DNA of 64,000 nucleotides from Typhlomys cinereus (Eukaryota; Chordata; Mammalia; Rodentia; Platacanthomyidae). The notes under the pieces are model-generated. The model did not search any database. It saw only the letters and a list, made by a program, of their open reading frames with translations, and was not told where the DNA came from. Position numbers and translations under genes: made by a program. The stretch is taken from NCBI GenBank assembly GCA_023101885.1, contig JALPQD010000207.1:3027341-3091340 (forward strand), given 5' to 3'. Of this stretch, positions 10,117 to 22,011 are shown piece by piece (positions within the stretch are counted from its first letter, which is position 1; every line of letters begins with the position of its first letter).

Positions 10117-11499
10117 TTATTGCCACCAAACACCTAGCAGAAATAATTTGAGGGAGGAAGGAGAAAGGAAGAGGAGTATTTGTTTTAGCTGCTGGTTCCA
10201 GAGGTCAGCACATCACTGCTGGGAAGGAATGACAGAGCTGAGCTATTCATGCTGTGGCCAACCAGAAAACAGAAAGGACGGTGCACACTCTGCTCCCTTT
10301 CTTCATTCCCCACTTTTTAATTCCTGCGAACCCCCCCCAACCCAGATGATGGCACCAGCTGTTTACATTCACAAGTGTTTTTTTCCCCCCAGTTAATTCT
10401 ATGGAAACAACCTCATACATGCTCCTAAGAGTAATTCAACGAACTCTTAGGTGGTTTTAAATCTCCCAGGTGATTCAAAAGTTGCTGCCTGATTCTAAAT
10501 CCAGCCAAATTAAGCAATGAAAATTGACCATCACAGTCAGACCTCCATTCATAGAAAATATTTTGAACAGAGTCAGTAAAAACTACCCATTTTTTATGTA
10601 ATTGCTCCCAAGACTTTACGCATCCATCCTCAATCTGTGCATACTGTTCATGTGACTTATTTCCTAGGATCAATGAGCCTGAAGGTTTTATGTAATGAAG
10701 GAAAAGGGAAGGGAGTGATCATGTCAGACATCTGACAAATATACTATTTTTACAGAGCAGTGAGTTCTACCTGCTCTCCTGACCTTACCTGCTGTTCTTA
10801 TGTGTGGGTTCTACTTGTATAAGCTCACCTTCCACACCCTCCTGATATATTCTGATAAAGTTTCTCTGCCTGACTCTGGTGTCTGTTTGTATGACCTTGA
10901 GTTATGTATTCACATAGTACTGCTATCTGATCTGGTACCTACCCACTACAAACATGAAGTTAGAAACTTGAGTCTTCATCTATGAATGCAAGCCTTCTAG
11001 AACGAAGATTCAAAAGCACTGAGCATCTTGATTCTGTGGAGACCTAAGTAATTTGGCTTATTTCCATATACTCTAAATTAATGTATATTAATTTATAATA
11101 CAAGTAAAAGCAAAGGCAGAATTGTCTAAAAACCGAAAACCAACATTCTTCTGAATCACTCCCTTTATCATGTATTTTAGCCTTTTTTCACAGCATGGGA
11201 CTTACTACCAATGTTGTTGGTGGATTCATGTAGCTCCTGCAATGTTAGGAGGAAAATTAGGTGGGATTATACATGGCAATTACCACCACTGACAGAACAC
11301 AAAGAATAGCATCAATTTTATAATAAAAATGATAAGAGTTAGAAACTTTAGTGAAAGGGAAGTTCAGCATCATCTAGGAATACACTTGCTAGTGGAAGAG
11401 CCATCAGCAGTTATGGCCAATATGTTGCCTCAGGTCGAATTCTAGTTCTCCTGATATCATTGTTCCACTTTGATTTCTGTTTTATTGTAATATAGACAG
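10111..11499. other. Unique sequence, no gene recognised
   Basis: Mixed composition with no clear repeat family. The short frames lack splice signals or recognisable domains. Confidence 0.35.
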
Positions 11500-11866
11500 T
11501 GTCATGGTTTGAATATGAGTTGTGTTTGAATTCTTAGTTGATGTTAGTGTTTGGGAAGGTCATGGCACCTTTGAGAGGTGGAGCCTTGCTGGAAGAAGGC
11601 ATGTCACAGGTGCAGGGCCTTAAGGTTGGTTAGCCCCCCAGCACTGCTTCTACTAGTAGTCTGCTGTTGTAGTTTGCAGCTTGCTCCCTCAGCCTCCATG
11701 ATGTCTGCAGTGACTTGAGGTGCCCCCAGCACCTGCCCTCTGCCATGACTTTTCAGCCACATAGAGTGTATCTCTCTGGAACCAGAAATCAAATAAATTT
11801 CTCCTTTCTCCCTTAAGCTGGGTTTATGAGTGTTACCTCATAGTAACAGAAAGAGTAATGGCTACA
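11500..11866 (+). mobile_element. Solo LTR, ORR1-like MaLR
   Basis: The 367-bp element starts TGTCATGGTTTGAATATGAG and ends GAGTAATGGCTACA. Internal blocks are typical of rodent ORR1 LTRs: GTTTGGGAAGGTCATGGCAC, GGAGCCTTGCTGGAAGAAGG, CTCCATGATGTCTGCAGTGA, and a late AAATAAATTTCTCC polyA region. No internal ORR1 sequence or partner LTR follows, so it is a solo LTR. A 5-bp duplication is not clear. Confidence 0.8.
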
Positions 11867-12685
11867 GAAGGTATGGTTCTAGAAATAAAAGTGAAAGTCG
11901 CCCAGGGCCACACGCAGAATGATGTATGACTGGCTTCATAGCTCCAATAAGTACATGGTTTGATATATGGACAAGTATGTTAGCTTTCAAGCTGTTGGTG
12001 TGTGCTGAAAGCCTGTGGAGTGAACATGACAAATGCCTAAATCATAAGTGGTAACTTAATTATGACCTTTATGACATAAATATGTGCTATGCCACAGAAT
12101 AGCCTTTCAGCAGAAATTATTCTACTGACAGTTTGATTTAAAGCTCTGCAGAGTTTTAGGTCTAAAAACACAATCTCAACTGGTTTAACAAAGCCCTGAG
12201 TATTTCACTTCTTCTCCCATCCCTGTGGCCAACAATAGGGAAAGAAACATGTTTAAAAAGAAAAGTAGAATATTAGTAGAGGATATATCTTACTCTTTTA
12301 TGTTAGTGTGGGTGCAAGTTCACTGACCGTGAGATTTATTCACTTATTTTGCTGTTGTAGAAATACGACATGCATGTGAGACAAGAGCTCCACCACCCAG
12401 TCATGTCCTCAGCCTTGATAATACATTTTAGATAATGCAATGGAATGGGCATGCGATGATAATACTGTTTGGGCCTTAAACTTCCTAGGTATATCAACTG
12501 ACTTTTCTTAAAGCATTAACTCCACCAATCGTACCATGGGGGTGAGAGTTATGGAGGCTCTTTTCTTTCCCAAGTGTCTGCCAAGTGTGATAATTTCCAA
12601 TCATTGGGGGTAGCATCAGACCCTACACTACTCATCAGAGATATCGTGGTCAGATGGGCCATCTGTCTTTATCTTTGCCATTTGC
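11867..12685. other. Unique sequence
   Basis: No gene, RNA or repeat family is recognised. Confidence 0.35.
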
Positions 12686-12689
12686 ACAT

Positions 12690-13032
12690 ACATGTGTGAA
12701 TATATATGGTGTGGTGCATGCGTGTGTGTGTGCACATGTATATAGGTGAATATGCATATGGAGGCTTGAGGGAGATATGGGAATCATCCGTCATTGCCTT
12801 TCTACCTTTATCTTTTGAGACAGAATCCGTAGTGAAGTCCAGAGCCACTGATAGGTCTGATCTAATTATCCACTCAGCTCCCTCTGGAGATTTCTAGGCT
12901 CTACCAGCTGAGACTGGAATTACAGGCAGGCTACCACGTCCATCCAATACTTACACAGGACCTGGGATGCACACTATTCTCCGTCTGTTTGTATAGCAGA
13001 CATTTTAACTCCCAGGCATCTCTGCAGCCCAG
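12690..13032 (-). mobile_element. B4-type SINE (ID head + B1-like body)
   Basis: In the plus direction it shows a GT-rich tail, GGAGGC, then TTTGAGACAGAATC, GACTGGAATTACAGGCAGGC and CATCTCTGCAGCCC, the reverse of a B4/RSINE1 element. It is diverged and its ID-like head end lies near 13032. Confidence 0.65.
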
Positions 13033-15150
13033 ACCTGCTGATGTGAACTGTGCTCCCTAACAAAGTCCTCTTGCTTTTGTGGGGTCCCTTTCCTGATCGA
13101 TCTGTTCTTAGGTATCGAAGCATGTCATTGCTCTGCTGCAGTGCTCTCTGCAAGCCTGGCGGAACACACGTTCGAAGGAGCTCAGGAGCAGTATTGCTGA
13201 CCTTCTCATGCCAGGTGCTGAATGTGGGCGTGGCAACAGCCCTTCACTTCCCCACTAAACCTGGGTCAGGTGGGCAGGTTTGGAGGAACAGAAGTTTGCT
13301 CTAAACCCTCATTCGAAGGGGTGTAGGGAGCAAAGTGTTTTGAAAAGGTACAATGTGAGAGGGTGGGTAACATGCTCATTCTTGACAACAGAGCCCTGTA
13401 AAGAAGCTAGGTGGATGGCTTAAAATTGTTATTGAGAAGTGTCAGAGTGGTTTATACTTCTTCAAAAGATCACAGTCTAGAAATCACAAGTATTCAGTAT
13501 CATTTTGGACAGACTACTAGAACTTAATAACTGAAAAATGTCAGATGCAAATATCTAGAGAGAGTCTTCTATTTTTCAGCCACTGGTGCTCAAAGCCCAG
13601 CAGTGATTAAAACAGGTGCCATGTGCCATGAAATTCATTTATGACAAGAGGTAGGAGTGGCATGCTATGAGAAATGCACATATTTCATGAAGAGCAATCC
13701 ACAGCCATACGTGCTTGGGAGGAAATAAAGCTGGTGGAAGACAGATCTCTAATGGGTAAAATTTATATGAAAAAGAAAAAAAAAACACACTTTCCAAGAG
13801 GTGTCAGGTCAGCAGACTTGAGGAAACATTGGGTTGTCTCAGGAAAGAGAGTTCCAGATGGAAGAAGGGGCTGGAGCTGGGGCTGTGCTGACCTATGGCC
13901 TCTGGGGATCTGTGGGAATCCACTGTGGCTGGAGATGAGCTAAGGGATGAACCGTCACGGAGGAGAAGAGGAAAGAGTATCAGGTCAGGCTCATGGAGCA
14001 TCGGGCTGTGAAGAGAGGTTGCTGGTGCTCCAGAGAAGCAGCGCCACAAAGTCTCTTCTATTGTCAAAGATTCACTAGGCTGCTCCTTTGTGTCCTGAGC
14101 AACAATGGAAGCAGGCGGCAGCTGTGGAACAGGCCGTTGTGCTGTGTAGGTGTATTTGAACTTAGCCCAGGGAAAGCACAGGTCAATGTGTGAATCCAGG
14201 ATTATATTTCACCGGAGAGAGCTACTGGGATTTGGGATCATCTCGACTTGACATCAGCAGTGCTCCTTTTCCCCCCTACCTCTCCTCCCCGAACTTGCTT
14301 TCTGATTTTAGAGTTAGTTCCATGGAGACTGATCCATGGGAAAGTGAAATGCCCCCAGCCTCGCCCATTTGGTCCCAAGATGGTGGCATGTTATGGGGAG
14401 CTGGTAGAAGCTTTGAGATGAGAGCCATGGGCCGGTACAGGTGGGTCCCTAGTGACAGGCCATGAGAATCTAAGCCTGCCTCTCTTTTCAGTCTCCTCTC
14501 TGCTCCTCAGTCCACCAAGATGTGAGCAAAATGCGTCACAAACTGCGGCCACCACAGGGAAAGCTACTACAGCTCTTTGCCTTCCAGGTCAAGATGCGCC
14601 GAGCTCCTGGAGACTGTGAATGACAGTCTTCCCTTACGTTGCTTCTGTTGGGAAGAGAAAAGTTACATCACCGAGAGGGTTGACTTGCATGTAGGAACAC
14701 TCCACACAGAACATGATCACAAATAAATATCCAGTCTCACTCAAAGATAAATCTCTGCAATACCTACAGTAATTGCTAAGATTATGAACAGGAGGGATGG
14801 GGCAGGAGTGCCACACCAGAAACAAGGAGAGAGGGGACCATGTTACAGCAGAGAAAATTGGCCTCCATCAAGGACTGCAAGTAAGTAATGAGACATCTGG
14901 TTAAGTTCACAGACTTTCCTTCCTGATCATTTACAACTGAGGGGGTATGATCTTACCAGAAGGGGAGGGCATATAGTCTGGCAGATAGAAAGTAACCATT
15001 TCGCAGATGGATGGTTGACCCCTCCCTCACCGTGGTTTTCTACTTTTATTACATCTACCTTTGAATATACTCTTATAACAAGACTCTAATTTAACAGGTT
15101 TTTATCTCTGGCCAAGGGGTGACATCCAATACCCATCAGGGTAGGAGCCA
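13033..15150. other. Unique sequence, no gene recognised
   Basis: Scattered CpGs occur at 13090-13310 and 13820-14460, and moderate open frames occur on both strands. None has splice sites or domain content that I can defend. The 13050-13304 (+) and 13804-14067 (-) frames are not recognised proteins. Confidence 0.3.
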
Positions 15151-15721
15151 AGGGCATTGCAGGAGCAGCAAAACTGAAAAAAAAATCAACAAACTATAAT
15201 CCAGAACATCCGAGACTATATCAATCACCTGGAGCTAGGCCAGCCTAATCCCTCCCCATTCAGAAGCTTAGGGAAATTTGCGGAAGAGGGGGCGGTAAGA
15301 TTGTAAGAGCACAAGGACGGGAGGAGCAATGATATGCAAGATACTCCACCCAATTTAGGGCCGAAGCAATCATATTTGGACTTTACATGCCCTGCGCAAT
15401 GTCCAACACACTATTGACCTCACAAAGTCTAGCATTTACTAAAGGCACTAGGATTCTGGGAAGCAAGGGATTGATAGCCACAGTAATGTTTCTATGCTTA
15501 ACGGGAACACAGGAAAGGGTTCTGGTAAATGCCACTGAGTCCTTGCATCTCATCGGAGAGGAGGACCCAGAGGAGAGTTTGGCATGCACATTAAAGAATG
15601 CTCCAGGGATGGGAGGGGGAGGGAATGAGGGATGGTGAAGGAAGGGACAGGGGAGGGGGGCACAGGGGGTAGGGGGTTGGAGGGAGGGGAGGACCGGTGT
15701 ACTTTGTATGAGTGGAAATAA

Positions 15722-15762
<41 letters not shown>

Positions 15763-15765
15763 GAT
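15150..15765 (+). mobile_element. L1 3' UTR copy with (AAT)n tail
   Basis: Collinear with 62620-63215: GCATTGCAGGAGCAGCAAAA, GGAAATTTGCGGAAGAGGG, AGGGCCGAAGCAATCATA, GAGAGTTTGGCATGCACATT, then a G-rich tract and GTACTTTGTATGAG. It ends in about 14 AAT repeats (15720-15762) instead of plain poly-A. The similarity and shared 3' end mark one fairly young L1 lineage. The 185-codon minus frame across it is spurious. Confidence 0.75.
15720..15762 (+). repeat. (AAT)n microsatellite, tail of the L1
   Basis: About 14 uninterrupted AAT triplets at the L1 3' end. The same L1 family ends in short ATT/AAT repeats at 29735 and 63192, so the array probably grew from the element's own tail. Confidence 0.95.
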
Positions 15766-16190
15766 CATTTTTAGGGAAAAAAATAAATGCCCAGTCTCGG
15801 AAATGACAGTAACTTCTGAATCTTTGTCCAGCCTCAGAATGGCAGTAACTTCTGAGTCTTTGCTCATGTTGAATTAGATTCCCCTGCTCACAGCTCCTGG
15901 GACTTTTGGTTTTATCAGTGCAAGTTTTCTTATGTTGCATTCTTGGCCAAAGTATGATTGCAGTCTCTCACCTTCTTAAAATTAATTTAGTACTCACTTC
16001 TCATGTCAATTTCAAGACATGCTAGCTCATCCTTTGTTCTGTATTCATCTTTAGCTACATTCTTTTGTACCTGATTGAATTTATATTGATTCAAAAAATT
16101 CTTGAATGGTTACTACATGGTAAGGATTATTACCCTGTTGCTTTGTTAGCATTCTGATTATTCTTTTTGTTTAGTTTTGCATCTCTGTGT
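15766..16190. other. Unique sequence with a short tandem duplication
   Basis: At 15795-15865 the text CAGTCTCGGAAATGACAGTAA is followed by a similar CAGCCTCAGAATGGCAGTAA, each then CTTCTGA(A/G)TCTTTG: a diverged ~40-bp tandem pair. Otherwise nothing is recognised. Confidence 0.4.
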
Positions 16191-16194
16191 GTGG

Positions 16195-16790
16195 GGGATA
16201 TATGGTGTATACATGTACTGGGGTCTGCACAACCTGAGTGTACACATGAGGGCCAGAGATGGACACCAAACTGTCTTCCAGTCATTCTCTATCTTATTAT
16301 CCATATTCATGTGTATGTGTGTATGGTGTGGGTGCACATGTCTTCATATATGTGGGTATATGTGTGTATGCATGGATGGATGCAAGTGAGTATGTGTATG
16401 CAAATCTCTGGAAGCCTGAGGTTGGTGTTGGGATTTACCCTCCATGACTCTTCTACCTTATTCAGTGAAGTAGGTTCTCTCGGTCCCATCCTGAGTTCCT
16501 GGATTCTCTGGAGATCCCAGACTCTCCCTTTGAGTCTGAAATTTGAGACAGGCAGACGTGCCCACCTGCTTTTGTGGAACAAGCACTTTAACTCCTGGAC
16601 CATCTCGCTAGCCCTCCGGAGTTTCTCACTGATGGGGATTGGCCAGATTCATTGACTGGTGAGACTCAGGAGCTTCCTGTTCTACCTCCCAATGCTGGAG
16701 TCCTAGGCGTGGACCACCATGCCTAAATATTTTATGTGACTGCTGGGAATAGAAAAGACAGAAGCACACTGAGCCATCTTCTCAGTCCCG
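16195..16790 (-). mobile_element. B4-type SINE interrupted by a second B4-type SINE
   Basis: The outer element runs 16195-16302 (GGCCAGAGATGGACACC, TCATTCTCTATCTTATTA) and resumes at about 16615 (TTTCTCACTGATGGGG ... TCTTCTCAGTCCC, end near 16790). The inner element, 16303-16614, starts with a GT-rich tail and ends CATCTCGCTAGCCCT, a complete minus-strand B4. The outer halves join in register with the B4 consensus order, so the inner copy inserted later. Confidence 0.65.
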
Positions 16791-18500
16791 GTTTTCTTTT
16801 TAATTTCAGTGGAAATGTTTGTCGGAGTGTAGTTAATACCAGCAACCCTAGCGATAATCCATACCAGCATCATGCTGATAATCCACGGCACTGGAGTTCC
16901 ACTTGTCTGCAAATGTACTCTTACACGCCAGCTTACTCTGATGAGACCAAGAGGGGATGGCCATGGTTCCCTCCAGTTTACAAGGATCACTATTGAATGG
17001 CTATTATGGCACCTGGTCCAGGAAGTAGAGATCTAGACAAGTGGGAGGGGGGAATGCCTAGACCATTGCCCTATAATTTGACGTAATGTTTACATTTAAT
17101 TAGACAAAAATGAGAGCAGAGAGAAGGTACAGTTGTGAGACAGTTAAAGTCACGGCAGCATGTTTTAAGTGAACAAACATTTAACTGTCAACCAGGAAGC
17201 AGGATTTCCACTGGATCTCCATACCCAACAAGATCATTTTTAGTGGTAAGTTAATTATTTTGCCAGTCTTTTTTGTTTTTGCCTTTAATATAAAATGAAA
17301 TAGTACTTTTGAAATTGGACTCGCAGGATTTCCATTCATTTTATGTCAAACTCTAGCCTTTTTCACTAAAAAGTAGAAACATCCCTGTTCTACAAGATGG
17401 CAGGAATTGCTAAGGTGCCAAAGAGAATGAAACTGAATAACTCTCTTCTCTCTTTAAAATGCTTCCTAGTGAAACCATAAAACAGCACATGAAACTCAAA
17501 CCCTAGAGACTTTCTCCTTTCTCTTCTCACCACGGCATAGAGCATGCTGCGTGACAGCTTCCAACAAGGACTTAGTCTTCCTTGCTGACTGCCAAATCCT
17601 TCCTCATTTAAAAAAGGAAAAGAAAAGAAATCTTAAGAAGAAAAAGAAAGGGCCCCAGTGAGTTCCTTCATTGTCTATATTAAGAAATTGTTTTTTTTTT
17701 TTAACATCCCCTCATGTCTTAGGACCAGAAATTGCTGCTTTTGCTCAGGGGACATTTCCTGACATGGATGTATTTGCTCTCTTGACTTCGAAGAACCACC
17801 AGGAAAGGAGCAATGCAACTTAAAATAATTAATTCCTGAGCCCTTAATTGCTCTGCTGTGAAGTGAGCTTGTTGGAAGGCATGATCTCCACTCTTACTTC
17901 TAATTTAAAGGTTCCCAAAGTCCCTGACACACATAAGACTCTAAATGTACCACTGCCTAGCTTGTAATGGCTGACATTCTTCAGCAAAGTCCTCCTCCTG
18001 GCTGCTTCTTTCTAAGAGTCCCCTCTTGAACTGTCAACGATTTAATTACAGAAAAAAAATTAGCTGCTTTGAGAGAGAGAGAGAGAGATGTTATGAGATT
18101 CTCTGAGCTATGCCTCTGAGGTATAGGTCCTCCTGATGATATTAATAGCAATTCAACCAAAACATAGTTCTATTGGAAGTAAGGCTGGGATTTCCCCCAT
18201 AGAGATAAAGGAAAGCACTCAAAACATTTTGAGGATTTTGAGAAAATCTTGCAATACAGGAGTTGCTTCTGTTCCAAAGAATCACCAGAAGCCAGAAAGA
18301 GTCTGTGTTTTCCTTGTTCTGAACCTCCAGATCCTTGCTAGGCATATGCACTAAGTGCTTGACTCTTGGTTTAGATAAAGTAAGTCGGAGTTCTTGTCTG
18401 GTTGCTCTTGTTTAAGTGGAAGACTAGTTACTGATATGTTTATCTTCTCAAATTATCCACAATTTCCTCCATTTATATGTTCTTGTAGTGAAAAATATCT
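16791..18500. other. Unique AT-rich sequence
   Basis: No repeat family is seen from about 16800 to 18500 apart from short poly-T and GA runs (17690-17703, 18076-18090). The stretch 17740-17960 is compact unique sequence with TTAATTA-type motifs. No exon is recognised. Confidence 0.35.
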
Positions 18501-18501
18501 T

Positions 18502-19190
18502 TAGAACTGGAGAGCTCAGGGGTTAAGACTGCCTCATAAGCCTAAGGTCCTGAGTTCAGATCCCAAGTCCCACATAAAAATCCCTTAAGTGGAAACAGCA
18601 GCAGTGTTGCAGTTAGCCTGCATGGTTGCTGATAAAATCACCATCAAACAGCTTGAGGGAATAAAGGATTTACTCTCTTACCATAGTTTGGTACAGTTTT
18701 TAACCAGCTTGACAGGAGAACTCTCATTAACACCAGGGCCAAAAGAACTGGCTACACCATTTCTACATAATGGCTGAAGAGGGACAATCCTTACTTGACA
18801 GACCAGCATGTCTGGCCAAGTGTACACAAGGATGCCAACTTTCTCAACCAATTTTCTATATTTTATTCCAGGGCCTAGTCCCACCTACCATAGGCTGTGC
18901 CTTCCTTATCTGCTAGACAATCTCTTGCAGGTTTACTCTGGGCTTAACTCAACCACTAATTCTCTACAAATGTGCCCAGAGCTCAAACCTCAACTGTCAA
19001 GTTGACACCTAGGCTTAACTGTGACAAGCAGTCTGCACTTCTGGTTTTGGTAGGCAGAGTTGGGAAATCCCAGAGGGGAGCAAAAAAGGAGATATAAGCA
19101 ATCCAGGATGATCCCCAAAGTCACCCTTGGGCCTTCATAGGGACACACAGTACTCTCTGATATCCCCCACACTAAATAAAATAAATAAGT
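18502..19190 (+). mobile_element. B2-like SINE split by an LTR insertion
   Basis: The tRNA-like head (GGAGAGCTCAGGGGTTAAGA, GGTCCTGAGTTCAGATCCC) lies at 18502-18604. The body resumes at 19027 (AGTCTGCACTTCTGG, AATCCAGGATGATCCCC, TCACCCTTGGGCC) and ends near 19190. The two halves read in order when the LTR at 18605-19026 is removed. The family is the same as the copies at 27733, 30656, 31123 and 51406. Confidence 0.8.
18605..19026 (-). mobile_element. Solo LTR of the ~420-bp family inside a SINE
   Basis: A TG...CA element of 422 bp with a perfect 5-bp target duplication AGCAG (18600-18604, 19027-19031). It is closely similar to 36896-37320 and 45222-45654. The sense strand is minus, judged from the AATAA(A/G) near the 3' end of plus-oriented relatives (42425, 38099). 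Length, TG/CA ends and 5-bp duplications fit an ERVL/MaLR-type LTR, but I cannot name the family. Confidence 0.8.
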
Positions 19191-19247
19191 TAAAAAGTGT
19201 TTAAATCCATCTGAGGCAAATCTGGATCACTGTTGAATTCAGACCAT

Positions 19248-19425
19248 AAAGAGAAGAGAAGAGAAGAGAAGAGAAGAGAAGAGAAGAGAAGAGAAGAGAA
19301 GAGAAGAGAAGAGAAGAGAAGAGAAGAGAAGAGAAGAGAAGAGAAGAGAAGAGAAGAAGAAGAGGAGAAGAAGAGAAGAAGAGGAGAAAGGAGAAGGAGG
19401 GGAGGGGAAAAAGAAAAAAAGAAAA
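19248..19425 (+). repeat. Uninterrupted 178-nt purine tract, (GAGAA)n
   Basis: About 21 perfect GAGAA pentamers (19251-19355) are followed by GAA/GGA/AAAG repeats without a single pyrimidine to 19425. It lies 60 bp past the end of the split SINE at 18502-19190, so it may derive from its tail. Long mirror-like purine tracts can form triplex (H-) DNA. The open frames here are repeat translation. Confidence 0.95.
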
Positions 19426-19429
19426 TACT

Positions 19430-20550
19430 AGCATGGACAATTCAGTTTGCATGCTGAACAAATGTTGACATATTTAAGACTTCCCTTTTTCCTCAGTGTT
19501 AGTCAAAGAGATGTCAAGGATGGTTGGGAATGATGAACTGAATGCTTACTGTGGAAGGCAAAAACAAATTATCCTCGGGGTATAAAATCATTTGAAGGCC
19601 CAATATTTCAGATGTAATTTGAAATTTATGACTTTGTGAAATCACAAAAATTTGCTTCAGTCCATAGAAGGAAGTACTTTGAATGGTATTATTATTTTAT
19701 GCATTTCTAGCACACAAAAAGTAAACTTCCTTACAAAGGATCCTTCCGGGGAATCATAAAGTTTCCTATAAATATTAGAATGAAGTTGGTGAAAACTCTA
19801 ATTTTAGTGTGCATGCGTCCTGAGGTTTCTTTAGAGCTCACTGGAGACTGACAGCTGCTTCAACTGCACCACTGTCTGTGAAGAGGATTATTAAACAAGG
19901 TCATTCTTATCGCATGGCACAGATAGAGGTTCCCTTAGTTAATTTTTAATAGCCCAGACCTGTGGCGTTTAGTAACCCAGTGATCTGGTCAATTACCTTA
20001 TAGGACAGTTACTTAAAGTGAAAGTAACTCTCCGCTCTCTTTGCTATGAGATTTTCACAAACGGCCTTTTAGGAGATAAGACGAAATGCACAGATTGCAT
20101 GTCCAGGAACTATCTTTCCTCATCATAGTAATCTAAGAAAATGAAGTTGGACACCCAAACATTATTCACATTCAAAAGTCTCTAGGGTTAGATTTTTAGT
20201 TTAGGGTTCTGTTTCAAAGAGGAAAATTTGTGATTCTATAGTCTTGTCAAAAAGTAAGTTTTCTAGAGGGGAGAGGGATTTGAGAAAGTGAAGTAGATGC
20301 TTAATGGATTAATATAAAAAAGTGAACATCTAAATAAGTTTTATCATTACTAAATAAAAAAACATTTTGCCAGGATTCACCCAAAAAGCTTAAAGGAAGA
20401 TTCATCATTCAAGGTTAATCAGCCATAGGAAATAATTGTGGGAATGATGTGGAGTAAACTAAGAATAATAGAAATGGAAATCAAATATATCATACTAATA
20501 GTTTCCAAGCTCTTCTCTCCAAATACTGTTTGTTATTCTTAGTCAGTTTT
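19430..20550. other. Non-repeat AT-rich island
   Basis: No repeat signature is seen. The part 19800-20130 keeps several CpGs and homeobox-like sites (GGATTATTAAAC, TTAGTTAATTTTTAAT). It is a candidate conserved non-coding sequence; no exon is recognised. Confidence 0.25.
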
Positions 20551-20554
20551 TCTC

Positions 20555-20970
20555 CTGTGAAAGTAGAATGCCCAAGACTGGTTCATTCACAAAAGATGCT
20601 ATAGCTTTAAACTATAAGAGGTCTTTAAACTGCTTGAGACAGTTCTTATAGTTTTAAAGGGAGGAAAGCCCAGAGGCTTGGAGCTGGCCTCTCAGAAAGG
20701 CCTACTTGCTGGGTCACAGTGCAGTGCAGGGCATGGTACAGTGGAGAATTCTCATGATGCAGAAGAAAAACAGGTCATGCCTTTCATCTGAAGGCCAACT
20801 TCCATTGCTCCCAAGCTAACTGCCTTCATTTATTCATGATGGTACTCCCCAATGATCTCACTATCTCCCTCGAGTCTTCCCCTGTCATTATGGTTACCAT
20901 GGTGATTCAGTTTCACCCTGGGTTTTGGAAGGACTCAGGAGCCATCACAGTTACAGACCATAATCCCCTT
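20555..20970 (-). mobile_element. Old MaLR LTR fragment, antisense
   Basis: The order TGGTTCATTCACAAAAG, GGCTTGGAGCTGGCC, ATTCATGATGGTACTCCCC, AATGATCTCACTATCTCCC resembles the reverse of MST/MLT1-type LTRs (GAATGGCTTGGTGCC, AATGAGTGAGTTCTC). It is strongly diverged. It contains GTTACCATGGTGAT at 20893-20906, an RFX X-box-like palindrome. Confidence 0.35.
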
Positions 20971-22010
20971 TCCTGTCGCCAAATGCATGTCTAAATGACA
21001 ATCCTCACTCAGGAAAGAGAATGGAAACTTCCAGTGGTTATAATGTCTAGAGGAAGAATTTATATTGCCAAATACTCATTGTTAAAAAGTAGAATTATCC
21101 ATGGTAGAACATGGGGATTAATTATTTTTGACTAAAAAATAAATTCATGTAATAAAGAAGCACTTCTTCAGAGATAACTCAGTAAAGGAAGAATATTATT
21201 CTAATATAAACTCACATAGGCTTTGGGTATTTTTAATTCGCTGTAGGGAGTCTCAATATGGTTCTTTAAAGTGATAACATACCAAGCGTAAGATTGCTTT
21301 CAGCAGGGATGCACTGATCTCAAGTGGGCATTGGTAGCCTGACATTAAGATCAAGCTCCCTTTCCTCATAGAAGCACCTTCCCATCAGACCCTCAGAGCT
21401 GGTCCTTTGTTTGTAGTGGACAACTGGCCCAGCAGTCTGTAAAACTGACCACCAGGTTTCTGACTAGTGTCTAAATTGTTCAATTGTAGCAGCATGAACA
21501 AGGACTCTGAAACATAGGCAGTAAACTTTAGAACTTGAATATTATGCTGCTTCCTGAAGGGAATCACTAGATCTCTTAGTTAAGCCAGACATAACAGGCT
21601 CCCAGATGCACATGGAATGGTGGTGTTCTCACAGCGCTTTTACATCAGCTTAACGTCCAAGCACACTGTCTGGTGTGCCTCCTGCTTCAAGATATTCAAT
21701 TAAAAAATATTTATTGAGGTTTTACAGTGCATGGTGAAATATTGAATTATGACCCTTGTATGTAACAAAAAAGAAAAATACATGTAGGTGCTTTTCAAAA
21801 ATTCAACAAGACATAATTATACAAGAACCTAGGTTGGGGGAAGGCTTGCCCCACAATCTGTGCAGTCATGGGAAGTCAGTTTATACATTTCAGTAAGGTT
21901 CAACACCAAAAAAGCCAACAGGGAGGATGGAAAGATAAACAGTCTTGGAGACCGTTTTCTTTCTCTTTTATGTGATCCCTTTGTGGGTTATTTATCAGAC
22001 TCTGAAAACC
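20971..22010. other. Unique AT-rich sequence
   Basis: No gene or repeat is recognised. Confidence 0.35.
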
Positions 22011-22011
22011 T

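Noticed and set aside
9938..10396. Arg/Glu-rich 152-codon frame and its Ser/Leu-rich complement
   Set aside because: Translation of the (GA)n tract with short flanks.
13804..14465. Overlapping 87-91 codon frames in a CpG-bearing area
   Set aside because: Frames on both strands overlap and none has clear splice sites or a recognisable family.
15383..15940. 185-codon minus frame with an Ile run
   Set aside because: It crosses the L1 3' UTR and translates the (AAT)n tail.
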